Shown: positions 1 to 7,844 of the stretch, in pieces
How positions within the stretch are numbered: the stretch's first letter is position 1
How the letters are laid out: each line of letters starts with the position of its first letter
Program-made: the position numbers and the translations under genes
The notes under the pieces: model-generated
Seen by the model: only the letters and a program-made list of their open reading frames with translations
Database searches by the model: none
Told to the model about the DNA's origin: nothing
NCBI GenBank assembly: GCA_021791495.1
Contig: JAJYWN010000034.1
Coordinates: forward strand, 1 to 64,000
Length of the DNA stretch: 64,000 bases
Source of the DNA: Bacillota bacterium
GTDB taxonomy: Bacteria; Bacillota; Sulfobacillia; JAJYWN01
Direction of reading: 5' to 3'

Positions 1-332
1 GGGGGGTTCCAGAGGTGCCCGCCCCATAGCCGCTTCTTGAGCCCCGGAAGGCGCACGAAGAGCACCCGGGCCGAAGCACCCTTGATGAGCTTCACGGCGA
101 TAGCTACCGCCCTGGCCGGCGGAACGCTGATGAACAGGTGGATGTGGTCGGGCATCACCTCCAGTCCTTTCACCTCGTAGCCATGCATAGCGCAGATCTC
201 TTGCAGCAGGTCTCTTGCCGCCACATCAACGGGCGGAGTTAGAACCTTTGGACGGCACTTCGTTGACCATACAATGTGATACGATGTCTCGTAGACGCAA
301 TTCCTAGTGGATTTCCACGCTTCGTGCTTCAC
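1..332 (-). mobile_element. tnpA: IS200/IS605-family Y1 transposase tnpA, cut by window edge
   Basis: Read on the minus strand from a GTG at 332, the frame stays open to base 1. It encodes the N-terminal part of an IS200-like single-strand transposase: an opening with ETSYHIVWSTK, then the HUH motif in PDHIHLF. In this family the two histidines bind the metal and a tyrosine further on attacks the DNA; that tyrosine lies beyond the window edge. GTG is chosen because no ATG lies nearby in frame and the protein normally starts just before this conserved block. Whether the element is intact cannot be told here. Confidence 0.85.
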
Positions 333-407
333 ACTACCAATGATAACACCGAACGTGTGTTCGGGGAAGTGAATTCCACCAAAAAGGTTCCGAGGGGGTC
401 CATGTAT

Positions 408-427
408 CCCCTGACTGAAGTCGGGGG
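408..427. repeat. Bulged hairpin, candidate left end of the IS200/IS605 element
   Basis: CCCC, an unpaired T, then GAC pair with GTC and GGGG around a TGAA loop. A short hairpin with one unpaired T, upstream of tnpA, is the usual form of the transposase recognition site in this family. An alternative GGGGG/CCCCC pairing overlaps it at about 424-440. The exact element end is not determined. Confidence 0.5.
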
Positions 428-478
428 GATTACAGCCCCCTCGGGCTCCCCCGGTACCTCTAAAGGGCCCACCGTAGC

Positions 479-844
479 CTAGCCGAGGACCTTCTCCACT
501 TTCTCAACATGCAAGACCACGGCCGCCCGGCACCAAGGGAAGCGCTCTTTGACCCGGCGGTGGAGGTCGGTGTCACTCTGGAATTCAGCTCTCCCCGTCA
601 GGCGGTAGCCCACGCCCTTCGGCATCTTTGCGCCAACGATCATCTGCAAGGGGCTGCTCGCCTTCACGTTAGCTTCCGTCACCCGATACCGGCCGGCCGG
701 GAAGGTGAGGGTCTTCCCGTCTTCCATGACCTCGATGTAGCTCATCCAAGTGGCCACCAGGTGGGCCGCTCCATCGGGGCCCGACGTGGCCAGCCCGGCC
801 ATACCCTCGTGGGTCAGGATGGTGCGAATCTCCTCCGTGATCAT
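479..844 (-). CDS. Pyridoxamine 5'-phosphate oxidase-fold protein
   Basis: A 121-residue protein with the small split-barrel flavin-binding pattern: a helical start (MITEEIRTIL), a strand ending TSGPDGAAHLV, then a WMSYIEV strand and an HRRVKERFPWCRAAVV end. Single-domain members of this family bind FMN, F420 or haem and do varied redox work, so the substrate cannot be named. ATG at 844 was preferred over the longer frame because GGAGGT sits eight bases before it. It stands alone, next to the insertion element and a repetitive spacer, with no operon partner. Confidence 0.75.
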   Translation of the reverse strand: MITEEIRTILTHEGMAGLATSGPDGAAHLVATWMSYIEVMEDGKTLTFPAGRYRVTEANVKASSPLQMIVGAKMPKGVGYRLTGRAEFQSDTDLHRRVKERFPWCRAAVVLHVEKVEKVLG

Positions 845-904
845 ACTGAAGCACCTCCGACGCAAGATCGCTAACGCGGCTAGTTATGTCCTGGACACTT
901 GAGA

Positions 905-1190
905 AAGGGTCTTTCGTGATCCACCGCCCGACCTTCTGCCAGATTGTGAAAGGAGATCGCAAACTTCGAGGGTAAAAGGTCGGTTTTCCGGACACTCGGT
1001 ACCCTTGAAACGTCCGGGTTTCCGGACATTTCGGCCCAAAACCGGGCTTCCGGTAACCCGGGGAGGGGGAGAAGTTTACATAACTCCCAATTTCGTCCGG
1101 GTTTCCGACGAAATGGCCGAAGAGAATGTCCAGTTTTCCGACCTTTCCGTCAGAGTCCGGCCAGAGTCCGGCCAGGGTCCGGCCAGGGGC
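905..1190. repeat. Repetitive intergenic tract
   Basis: This gene-free stretch downstream of metX holds four imperfect copies of a GTTTTCCGGAC-like word (about 971, 1018, 1098, 1131). It also has three 11-base tandem units with core GTCCGGCCAG at 1154-1186. No protein similarity is seen in any frame. Multiple short repeats of this type occur at the ends of some insertion sequences such as IS21, but no second end or transposase is visible, so the origin is open. Confidence 0.45.
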
Positions 1191-1206
1191 TGTGCCTGGT
1201 CCAGGT

Positions 1207-2391
1207 CTACCCCAGAAACCGCCGCAGCACCCCGGCCATAGCCTTCTCCTCGACCAGGAAGGCGTCGTGCCCGTGGGGCGACTCGATCTCCTCATACCGC
1301 GCCGCCGCCCCGGCCCGCCGCATGGCTTCCGCCAGCGCCCGCTGTCCCGCCGCCGGGTACAGCACATCCGTGCTGACACCCAGCACCGTGACCTGGGCCT
1401 GGATCTTCCCCAGCGCCCGGGCCACCCCGCCCCGGTTCCGCCCCAGGTCGAACAGGTCCATGGCCCTGGTTAGATAGAGATAGGAATTGGCGTCGAACCG
1501 GGCCACCAGCTTATACCCCTGGTGGGTCAGGTAGTTCTCGATGGCGAAACGCGGTCCGAACCAGTGGGGGATGGTCCGCGAGCCTTCCATCTTCCGCCCG
1601 TGGCGCCCTTCCATCAGTACCGGCGACTGGTAGGTGATCATCCCCAGCATGCGTGCTGTGGCCAGCCCCTGTACGGGATAGGTCCGCCCGTAATAGTCCC
1701 CGCCCAGCCAGGCCGGGTCAAGGCAGATGGCCTGCCGCCCTACCTCGTGGTAGGCGATGGCATGAGGGGGCTGAGCGGCCGGAGCCGCCAGGATGAGCGC
1801 CCGATCGACGCTCTCCGGGTAGGCCGTGGCCCACTCCAGGGCCAGCATCCCACCCATGGACCCCCCGATGACCGCCTTCCACCGCTCCACGCCCAGCCGT
1901 TGCGTGAATTCGCGCTGCGCCCGAACCATGTCCTCGATGGTGACGATGGGAAAGCCGATCCCGTAGGGCCGCTGCGTATCCGGGTTGATGCTGTTGGGCC
2001 CCGTGGTCCCCTGGCATCCGCCCACGGCATTGGCCGCCAAGACGAACCACTTATCGGTGTCGATCGCCTTCCCCGGCCCCACCATCTCCTCCCACCACCC
2101 CGCCGGTTCATCCGGCCCGTGGCGGGCAACGTGAGAGTCGCCGGTGAGCGCGTGGAAGATCATGATGCCGTTGTCCTTGGCCTCATTTAGCGCGCCCCAG
2201 GTTTCATAGGCGATGGTCAAAGGCCGGAGGTACCCGCCCAGGAGCAGCGGAAACCCCGCCGGGTCCGCCGTGTCCAAGGTCAGGTACTTCTTCGGAGACG
2301 AGCTGGGCTGCCGGTAGACTTCGCTACGCCGCGAGAAGTACCCGTGGCTGGGCAAGGCTACGACACGCCCACCCGAGGGCCGCGCGTTCAC
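1207..2391 (-). CDS. metX: Homoserine O-acetyltransferase MetX
   Basis: MetX transfers an acetyl group from acetyl-CoA to homoserine, the activating step of methionine synthesis. The 394-residue product has the alpha/beta-hydrolase layout: the MetX signature GPNSINP near residue 132, nucleophile Ser178 in GGSMGG, and the acid and histidine of the triad in STDVLYP and SPHGHD near the C-terminus. The GTG start follows the metY TAG stop directly, so the two genes are probably translated together and share the upstream SAM riboswitch. Acetyl rather than succinyl specificity is inferred from the MetX type and the metY partner. Confidence 0.93.
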   Translation of the reverse strand: MNARPSGGRVVALPSHGYFSRRSEVYRQPSSSPKKYLTLDTADPAGFPLLLGGYLRPLTIAYETWGALNEAKDNGIMIFHALTGDSHVARHGPDEPAGWWEEMVGPGKAIDTDKWFVLAANAVGGCQGTTGPNSINPDTQRPYGIGFPIVTIEDMVRAQREFTQRLGVERWKAVIGGSMGGMLALEWATAYPESVDRALILAAPAAQPPHAIAYHEVGRQAICLDPAWLGGDYYGRTYPVQGLATARMLGMITYQSPVLMEGRHGRKMEGSRTIPHWFGPRFAIENYLTHQGYKLVARFDANSYLYLTRAMDLFDLGRNRGGVARALGKIQAQVTVLGVSTDVLYPAAGQRALAEAMRRAGAAARYEEIESPHGHDAFLVEEKAMAGVLRRFLG

Positions 2392-3753
2392 CTAGGCCTC
2401 CGCCTCCGCCCCGGCCCCCGCTCCGGCACCGGCGCCCGCCGCCGCCGTGGTCCCCGCGGCCTTCGCCGCCCTCTCCGCGGCCTTCAGCGCCTGGGCCAGA
2501 TCGTCGATGAGGTCCGCCGGATCCTCGAGACCCACCGACAACCGGATCAGGTCGTCGGGCGCGCCGGCCTTGATGCGGGCCTCGGGTTTTAACTGCGCGT
2601 GGGTGGTGGTGGCCGGGTGGATGACCAGGGAGCGGGCATCGCCCACGTTTGGCATCAGACCGAACACCTTGCAGCTGGACTGGAACGCCTTGGCCGCCTC
2701 CACCCCGCCCTTGAGGCCGAAGCAGAGGATACCGCCGGCGCCTCTGGGCAGGTACTTCTTATCCAGGTCGGGCCGCGGCCGTCCCGGCAGCCCAGGATAG
2801 TTCACCCAGGCGACTCCCGGGTGGCCCGCCAGGTACTCGGCCACCAGCCGGGCGTTGGTGGAGTGGCGCTCCATGCGCAGGGACAGGGTCTCCAACCCCA
2901 GGAGGAGGATGAAGGAGGCGAAGGGTGAAATGCACGGACCGTAGTCGCGCAGCGCCTGCAACCGCGCCCGGGCGATGTAGGCCGCCTCACCGAAGTCGTC
3001 CACGAGGACGGCGTCATGGTAGCTGGGGTCCGGCTCGGTGAGCCAAGGGAATCGCTTGCTCCCGCGCCAGTCGAACTTCCCGCTGTCCACGACCACGCCG
3101 GCGATGGTGGTCCCGTGTCCGCTGATATACTTGGTCGCCGAGTGGATGATGATGTCGCACCCGTGTTCGAAGGGCCGGCACAGAGCGGGGGAGGCGAAAG
3201 TGTTGTCCATGATGAGAGGGACGCCCGCCTCATGGGCGATGGCGGCCACCGCATCGATATCCAGGACGTCCAGCCCCGGGTTCCCGATAGTCTCGCCGTA
3301 GATAGCCTTGGTCTTCGGCGTGATGGCTTTGCGGAAGTTCTCCGGGTCGCTGGGATCGACTTGCTTCACCGTAATCCCGAGCTTGGAGAAAGACGGTCCG
3401 AACAGGTTCACCGTGCCTCCATAAAGACTGGCTGAGGAGATGATCTCGTCTCCCGCCCCGGCAAGGTTGAAAATGGCCAGCATGATGGCGGCCTGTCCGG
3501 AAGACGCCGCCACCGCGCCGATCCCGCCCTCCAAGGCGTTGATGCGCTCCTCGAAGGCCCCATTGGTCGGGTTCATGATGCGGGTATAGATGTTGGCCGG
3601 CTTCCTTAGGGCAAAGGCGTCGGCGGCGTCATCGGCGGTGGCGAAGACAAAGGCGGCGGTCGAGTAGATCGGTACGGCGCTGGCCCCGGTGATGGGGTCG
3701 GCCTTCTGCCCGGCGTGGACGGCCAAGGTGTCGAAACGGTATTTGTCAGGCAT
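2392..3753 (-). CDS. metY: O-acetylhomoserine sulfhydrylase MetY
   Basis: A PLP enzyme that makes homocysteine from O-acetylhomoserine and a sulfide donor. The 453-residue protein belongs to the Cys/Met-metabolism fold-type I family; Lys208 in HSATKYISGHGT is the expected Schiff-base lysine and the IYTRIMNPTN block near residue 55 is typical of MetY. The last 25 or so residues are an Ala/Gly repeat ending AEAEA, which the family does not usually have and which is probably dispensable. ATG at 3753 follows GGAGG. It is the first gene after the SAM-I riboswitch. Confidence 0.94.
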   Translation of the reverse strand: MPDKYRFDTLAVHAGQKADPITGASAVPIYSTAAFVFATADDAADAFALRKPANIYTRIMNPTNGAFEERINALEGGIGAVAASSGQAAIMLAIFNLAGAGDEIISSASLYGGTVNLFGPSFSKLGITVKQVDPSDPENFRKAITPKTKAIYGETIGNPGLDVLDIDAVAAIAHEAGVPLIMDNTFASPALCRPFEHGCDIIIHSATKYISGHGTTIAGVVVDSGKFDWRGSKRFPWLTEPDPSYHDAVLVDDFGEAAYIARARLQALRDYGPCISPFASFILLLGLETLSLRMERHSTNARLVAEYLAGHPGVAWVNYPGLPGRPRPDLDKKYLPRGAGGILCFGLKGGVEAAKAFQSSCKVFGLMPNVGDARSLVIHPATTTHAQLKPEARIKAGAPDDLIRLSVGLEDPADLIDDLAQALKAAERAAKAAGTTAAAGAGAGAGAGAEAEA

Positions 3754-3812
3754 GTCGGCTCCTCCAGTCTTTTGCGCTCCGCTCTATGGAGGAGACCCCA
3801 CGCCCGGTAGCC

Positions 3813-3848
3813 AAAATGAAAGCGACCCCGGTGGAAACAAGAGGTCGC
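3813..3848 (-). terminator. Rho-independent terminator of the SAM riboswitch
   Basis: On the minus strand GCGACC and GGTCGC pair around a 24-base loop region and are followed by TTTCATTTT. It lies between the riboswitch aptamer and metY, the right place for the expression platform that stops transcription when SAM is bound. Confidence 0.85.
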
Positions 3849-3867
3849 AACATTGCACTTATCTGCG

Positions 3868-3978
3868 CCTCTTATCTCCCAGAGCACACGGCTCTGCAGG
3901 ATTTGGCACCTTCCACCGAATGGGGGTGGGGTTGCCGGGCGTCATCGGGCCAGTCCCTCGGCCTCTCTCGATAAGAGT
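3868..3978 (-). promoter_or_regulatory. SAM-I (S-box) riboswitch
   Basis: The minus strand shows the conserved S-box blocks in order: CTCTTATCGAGAG, GGACTGGCCCGATGA, CCCGGCAACC, GGTGCCAAATCC, GCAGAG and closing GAGATAAGAG, whose ends pair to form helix P1. The aptamer binds S-adenosylmethionine and favours the following terminator, turning metYX off when methionine supply is high. All core elements are intact. Confidence 0.97.
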
Positions 3979-4002
3979 GAGCGTTATTCAGCTTTGTCGC
4001 CG

Positions 4003-4031
4003 ATTATAACATCGCCCATTTGATGGGTCAA
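4003..4031 (-). promoter_or_regulatory. Sigma-A type promoter of metYX
   Basis: On the minus strand TTGACC (4031-4026) and TATAAT (4008-4003) are separated by exactly 17 bases. Transcription would begin just before the riboswitch. The promoter overlaps the leader of the divergent sulfur-carrier gene. Confidence 0.85.
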
Positions 4032-4077
4032 TGCCCATTTTGCGGGGTGTCTCTCACCGGACAGCGAGGTGTCAGTC

Positions 4078-4341
4078 ATGCGAGTAACCATCGAAACTTC
4101 AGGCATTGCGGGAGTGGATTGGCCCCGGCTGGTCGAGATGGACCTTCCCGGCGCGCCCGATCTTCTGGCGGCCATGACCCGGCTTAGGGACCTCTACCCC
4201 TCCAGTGCCGTGCTTTTCGGGGAGGACGGGCCCGCCGATTGGCTGGTGGTCTTCCGCAACGGGCGCGAGGTCATCGGCGCGGCACACCGGCTGGCCGAAG
4301 GCGACCGGCTGCTCTTTACACTGCCGCCTTCGGGCGGTTAG
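4078..4341 (+). CDS. MoaD/ThiS-like ubiquitin-fold sulfur carrier
   Basis: An 87-residue protein with the small beta-grasp pattern: a LLAAMTRLRDLYP helix, a VVFRNGREV strand, LAEGDRLLFTLPP and a C-terminal Gly-Gly. In MoaD and ThiS the terminal Gly-Gly is adenylated and turned into a thiocarboxylate that donates sulfur. ATG at 4078 is preferred over the GTG at 4069 because GAGGTG lies just before it. It faces the SAM-controlled metYX operon, which suggests sulfur donation to MetY, as known for HcyS of Wolinella; a molybdopterin or tungstopterin role is the alternative. No activating E1-like gene is in the window. Confidence 0.7.
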   Translation: MRVTIETSGIAGVDWPRLVEMDLPGAPDLLAAMTRLRDLYPSSAVLFGEDGPADWLVVFRNGREVIGAAHRLAEGDRLLFTLPPSGG

Positions 4342-4515
4342 AGGATGCTGGTTGCCGATTTTCCGAGACAGAAGGAAAACATTAGTCAGTATAGAAATCT
4401 ACTTCCATTCTGTAGCGGAGGTAGAAGATAGCGGGAAAGAGCTGAGTGGAGCGTCGTCCAAGAAGCGAAGCGGCGACGATGCTATCAAGACAGGTCTCAA
4501 GGAGTGGGACCTCAT

Positions 4516-4908
4516 ATGGAACAGAGCAGGAAGCCGCAATTGCTTGTGGTTGACGACCAGAAAGGGATCACAGCCCTGCTGGAAGCCCTTTTTGAGCCCA
4601 TGGGTTACGATGTCTTGGTCGCGGCCGACGGCGCCTCGGGCCTGGATCTGGCGCGGGAACGCCGGCCTGAGGTGATCATCCTCGATTGGGTACTGCCCAG
4701 GCTGAGCGGGCGGGATGTTCTGGCCGCCCTCAAGGCCGACCCGCGGACCTCGCCGATTCCGGTGATCGTCCTGACCGGGTTGCAGGCGGTCATCGATCCC
4801 CGGATCATCACCGAGGGGCAGATATCTTGCCTTGCCAAGCCTTTCGACCTGGAAGCTCTGATATCACTGGTCGCTGAGAAAACGGGGCGTGGCGTGTCCT
4901 CCGCTTGA
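4516..4908 (+). CDS. Single-domain response regulator (CheY/Spo0F-like)
   Basis: A 130-residue receiver domain with no output domain. The acidic pocket is Asp13-Asp14, the phosphorylation site Asp57 (IILDW), the switch Thr87 (VLTG) and the conserved Lys108 (LAKPF); all expected residues are present. Such proteins act by phosphotransfer or by binding a partner. ATG at 4516 is preferred over an upstream GTG because AAGGAG precedes it by 11 bases. No histidine kinase is adjacent, so its partner is unknown. Its last 45 bases overlap the 3' end of the convergent reductase gene. Confidence 0.9.
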   Translation: MEQSRKPQLLVVDDQKGITALLEALFEPMGYDVLVAADGASGLDLARERRPEVIILDWVLPRLSGRDVLAALKADPRTSPIPVIVLTGLQAVIDPRIITEGQISCLAKPFDLEALISLVAEKTGRGVSSA

Positions 4909-6177
4909 GGGCTCCGCCAAGCCCCGTTTCTTTCTTCCCACTAACTTCTCCGCCTCGTCCCAGGCCATTTCCTTGCCCAGGGCCTTGCTCACCGCCGCCG
5001 GCATCTTATCACCGAGCCAGATAGCACCCGCCAGTCTGCCGTCCCGCAGCATAAGCTTCTTATACACACCGCGGTCCGCGTCGCTCTCGATCAGCTCTTC
5101 CGGCCCCGGTTCGGCCTCCGGGTCGCCCAGTGAAGTCAAATCCATCCCCGCTATCTTCAAGGAGTTCGATGGGATGGTACCCGTGTACGGCACCCGTACC
5201 TTCCCCATCATCGCCGCGGCCGCGACCCGTGCCTGTTCCACGGCGGCCGGGATGGTCCCCCAGGTCTGACCTTCCCATTCGGCGCAGTCGCCGGCGGCGA
5301 AGATCCGCTCGTCGCTCGTGCGCAAGAACCCGTCCACGACGACCCCGCGGTTGACCGACAGGCCGGCCGCCCGGGCCAAGTCAAGGTTGGGCCGGACGCC
5401 GGCGGTTACCAGTATCAGGTTGCCCTTGACGGTCCGGCCCTCGGCTAAGTGGGCACCGGTGACGCCACCCTCTGTCCCGCCGCCGGTCACCACCCGTTCC
5501 ACGTCCACGCCGGTCCAGACTTCCAGCCCCATCTGGCGGACCCGGGCCAGAAGGATATCGGCCGCGCCCTTGTCCAACTGGCGTCCCAGGAGCCGGTCCG
5601 AGCTTTCCAGGACCGTGGTGGAGGCCCCCCGCGCGGCCAGGGCCGCCGCTATCTCCAGCCCCAAAAGGCCCCCGCCCAGCACCACCGTGGGGGTCTTCGC
5701 TTTGGCCATTTCCTTGATGCGCCGGGCGTCCTCCAAGGTGCGGACGGTCATTACCCCAGGAGCTTTCAGGCCCTCTATGGGAGGCAGGAACGGTGTGCCG
5801 CCGGTCGCCAGCAGCAGACGGTCATACGGCAAGGTTTCGCCCGAGTCCAAGACGACGCGCGTGGCCCGGGGTTCGACCCGGTCCACCCGGTGGCCAAGGA
5901 GGATGTGGATGCCCTTCTCAGCGTACCACTGGTCGGGGAACGCCACCAGTTCCGCTTCGTCCGCCCGGCCGGCGATGAAGTCCGGCAGCCGGGGCCGGTA
6001 GTAGTAGGTGCGCGTCTCCTCGGTTACCACGGTAACGGCGGCACCGCTGTCCGCCAGTATCCGTGCGGCGGTGAACCCGGCGATACCGTGCCCGACCACC
6101 ACCGCTCGCACCTTCTCCCTTTCAGGCTCAAGTCGAGGATGAGCGGCAGCCGGTTCCTTCCGGCTTCCTCCCGGCAT
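4864..6177 (-). CDS. FAD/NAD(P)H-dependent oxidoreductase, rubredoxin-reductase-like
   Basis: A two-dinucleotide-domain flavoprotein of the pyridine nucleotide-disulfide oxidoreductase class. The FAD motif VVVGHGIAG opens the protein, VVLGGGLLGLE marks the NAD(P)H site, and IFAAGDCAEW is the second FAD motif; no redox-active CxxC is visible, as in NADH:rubredoxin reductases. The start at 6177 shares one base with the fprA stop (TGATG), pointing to coupled translation. With FprA it would form an electron path from NAD(P)H to oxygen or nitric oxide, perhaps through rubredoxin. A longer in-frame start at 6219 exists but lies inside fprA. Confidence 0.85.
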   Translation of the reverse strand: MPGGSRKEPAAAHPRLEPEREKVRAVVVGHGIAGFTAARILADSGAAVTVVTEETRTYYYRPRLPDFIAGRADEAELVAFPDQWYAEKGIHILLGHRVDRVEPRATRVVLDSGETLPYDRLLLATGGTPFLPPIEGLKAPGVMTVRTLEDARRIKEMAKAKTPTVVLGGGLLGLEIAAALAARGASTTVLESSDRLLGRQLDKGAADILLARVRQMGLEVWTGVDVERVVTGGGTEGGVTGAHLAEGRTVKGNLILVTAGVRPNLDLARAAGLSVNRGVVVDGFLRTSDERIFAAGDCAEWEGQTWGTIPAAVEQARVAAAAMMGKVRVPYTGTIPSNSLKIAGMDLTSLGDPEAEPGPEELIESDADRGVYKKLMLRDGRLAGAIWLGDKMPAAVSKALGKEMAWDEAEKLVGRKKRGLAEPSSGGHATPRFLSDQ

Positions 6178-7406
6178 CAGACTCTGGCGGTCAGGAGACC
6201 GCGGGCGGCCCCCGCCCATTCCTTGGCGGCTGAAGCGAACTCCCGCCCGAAGGTTAAGCAGGCCTCCTGTTCCTCTCTTGAGGGAACGAAGTTGGCCCTC
6301 ACCCCCGGCAGCGGCAGCTTGAAGGTCAGGCCGCGCAGGCGGTCTTCAATGAGCTTGACGGCCTCGCCGCTCCAGCCGTATGAGCCAAACGCGCCGGCCG
6401 GCTTATTGTGGAGTCCGATGGGCGAAAGCCGCGACAGCACGGCCCAGATGGGTTTCACCGCATCGCGGTTGAAGGTGGGGGAGCCCAGGAGGATTCCGTC
6501 CGCTTCGACGGCGGCCGCTACGGCCTTGTCCACCCCCACTTCGGAGACGTCATAGAGGTCGGCCTGGATTCCGCCTTCACGCAGCCCTTCGGCGATGGTC
6601 TGGGCCATCTTCTTCGTGTTGCCGTAGGCCGAGACGTAGATCACGGCCACCGAGGGGTCGCCTCTTTCCTCTTCCTCCGACCATTCCTCGTACAGGTCCA
6701 CGAACTTCCACGGGTCCTTACGCAGGATGGGCCCGTGACCTGGGGCGATCAGGTCGATCTCCAGACCCCGGATTTTCTGCAATGCCTGGCGGACATATGG
6801 CTTGAAGGGTGACATGATGGCGTCGAAATAGTACCTGTAGGCATGGAGGTGGTCCGACTCGGGGACCTGATCGTCGAAAAGCCCTTCGCCGTTGGCGTAG
6901 TGGCATCCGAAAGCGTCGCAGGTGAAAAGGATCCGGTCGTCGGGGAAGTAGGAGAACATGGAGTCGGGCCAGTGGAGGAAAGGGGCGTGGATGAACTGCA
7001 CGCGACGCTCCCCGAGGTCCAACTCCTCCCCGTCGGCGACCACCCTCACCGGGAAGTCGCGGTTGACGATCTGTTTCAGGAACCGGTAGGCGGCATTGGT
7101 GCAGAGTACCTCTGCCTGGGGAGCAAGCTCCAAGAGCTGGGCCAGACAGCCGTTGTGGTCCGGTTCGGAGTGATTGACGATGATGTAGTCGAGGTCCCCC
7201 GGGTCGCACAGGGACTTCACCCCATCCATGAATTCTCGGGTGAACTCGGACTTCACATTATCGATCAGTGCCCTTTTCCGGTCGATAACCAGGTAGGCGT
7301 TATAGGAAGTGCCCCACTCCACGTCCATGACGATATCGAAGACGCGCAACCCAGGGTCCTGCACTCCGACGTAATAGATACCTTTCTTGATTTCCACCGG
7401 CTTCAT
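6177..7406 (-). CDS. fprA: FprA-type flavodiiron protein
   Basis: A 409-residue flavodiiron protein that reduces O2 to water and/or NO to N2O in the cytoplasm of anaerobes. The N-terminal metallo-beta-lactamase-like domain carries iron ligands His79, Glu81, Asp83 and His84 in HSEPDHNG, a later His in APFLHWP, Asp in TCDAFG and His in APGHGP. From about residue 253 a flavodoxin domain (VSAYGNTKKMA) binds FMN. It ends in the start codon of its probable reductase. The pair is a common oxidative-stress defence in anaerobic Bacillota. NO or O2 preference cannot be read from sequence. Confidence 0.94.
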   Translation of the reverse strand: MKPVEIKKGIYYVGVQDPGLRVFDIVMDVEWGTSYNAYLVIDRKRALIDNVKSEFTREFMDGVKSLCDPGDLDYIIVNHSEPDHNGCLAQLLELAPQAEVLCTNAAYRFLKQIVNRDFPVRVVADGEELDLGERRVQFIHAPFLHWPDSMFSYFPDDRILFTCDAFGCHYANGEGLFDDQVPESDHLHAYRYYFDAIMSPFKPYVRQALQKIRGLEIDLIAPGHGPILRKDPWKFVDLYEEWSEEEERGDPSVAVIYVSAYGNTKKMAQTIAEGLREGGIQADLYDVSEVGVDKAVAAAVEADGILLGSPTFNRDAVKPIWAVLSRLSPIGLHNKPAGAFGSYGWSGEAVKLIEDRLRGLTFKLPLPGVRANFVPSREEQEACLTFGREFASAAKEWAGAARGLLTARV

Positions 7407-7536
7407 TGTGCTCCCGTCCTTTCAACTTCCTGTACGAGCCCTCTGAAAAGTAGCATGGACGTGAGCACCTTTCCCTATCAGGGCTTTCGCTTCCAGCCGG
7501 TGTGTCGTTAAGGTATGTGATCATGCCCTTCCAAAC

Positions 7537-7577
7537 GAAAAAACCGGTGATCCACGTTAAGAGTGGACCGCCGGTTT
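7537..7577 (-). terminator. Terminator after tRNA-Leu(CAA)
   Basis: The minus strand has an AAACCGG...CCGGTTTTTT stem with an inner GTCCAC/GTGGAT pairing and a T run, about 12 bases after the tRNA 3' end. Confidence 0.75.
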
Positions 7578-7588
7578 CGATGTTTCTG

Positions 7589-7671
7589 TGCCGAAGGTGG
7601 GACTTGAACCCACACGAGGTTGCCCTCAACGGTTTTTGAGACCGCCGCGTATGCCGTTCCGCCACTTCGGC
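7589..7671 (-). tRNA. tRNA-Leu (anticodon CAA)
   Basis: A cloverleaf with acceptor stem GCCGAAG/CTTCGGC, a D arm starting TGGCGGAAC, anticodon loop CTCAAAA giving CAA, a long variable arm as in class II tRNAs, and T loop GGTTCAAGTCC. The 3' CCA is not encoded. Confidence 0.95.
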
Positions 7672-7788
7672 CCATGGCAGACTTTATTCTAGCACACCCC
7701 GCACCGACTTTTCAATTCAACGCGTGGTCCGCAATCAACACGTGGTCCGCAAATCAGCGCAGGTTCGGAAATCCCGCGGCATGCAACA

Positions 7789-7797
7789 TGGTATAAT
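7789..7797 (+). promoter_or_regulatory. Extended -10 promoter element
   Basis: TGGTATAAT fits an extended -10 (TG-N-TATAAT) about 50 bases before the sigma-factor gene. No good -35 box is seen. Two copies of CGTGGTCCGCAA lie upstream (about 7723 and 7741). Confidence 0.55.
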
Positions 7798-7844
7798 GTC
7801 CTTATCATGCTGGCAGTGGAACTTTCGTCCTAGTTTCTAAGTCT

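Noticed and set aside
276..482. Plus-strand frame over the IS end
   Set aside because: It runs antisense to tnpA and through the end hairpin, has no ribosome binding site and no protein-like pattern.
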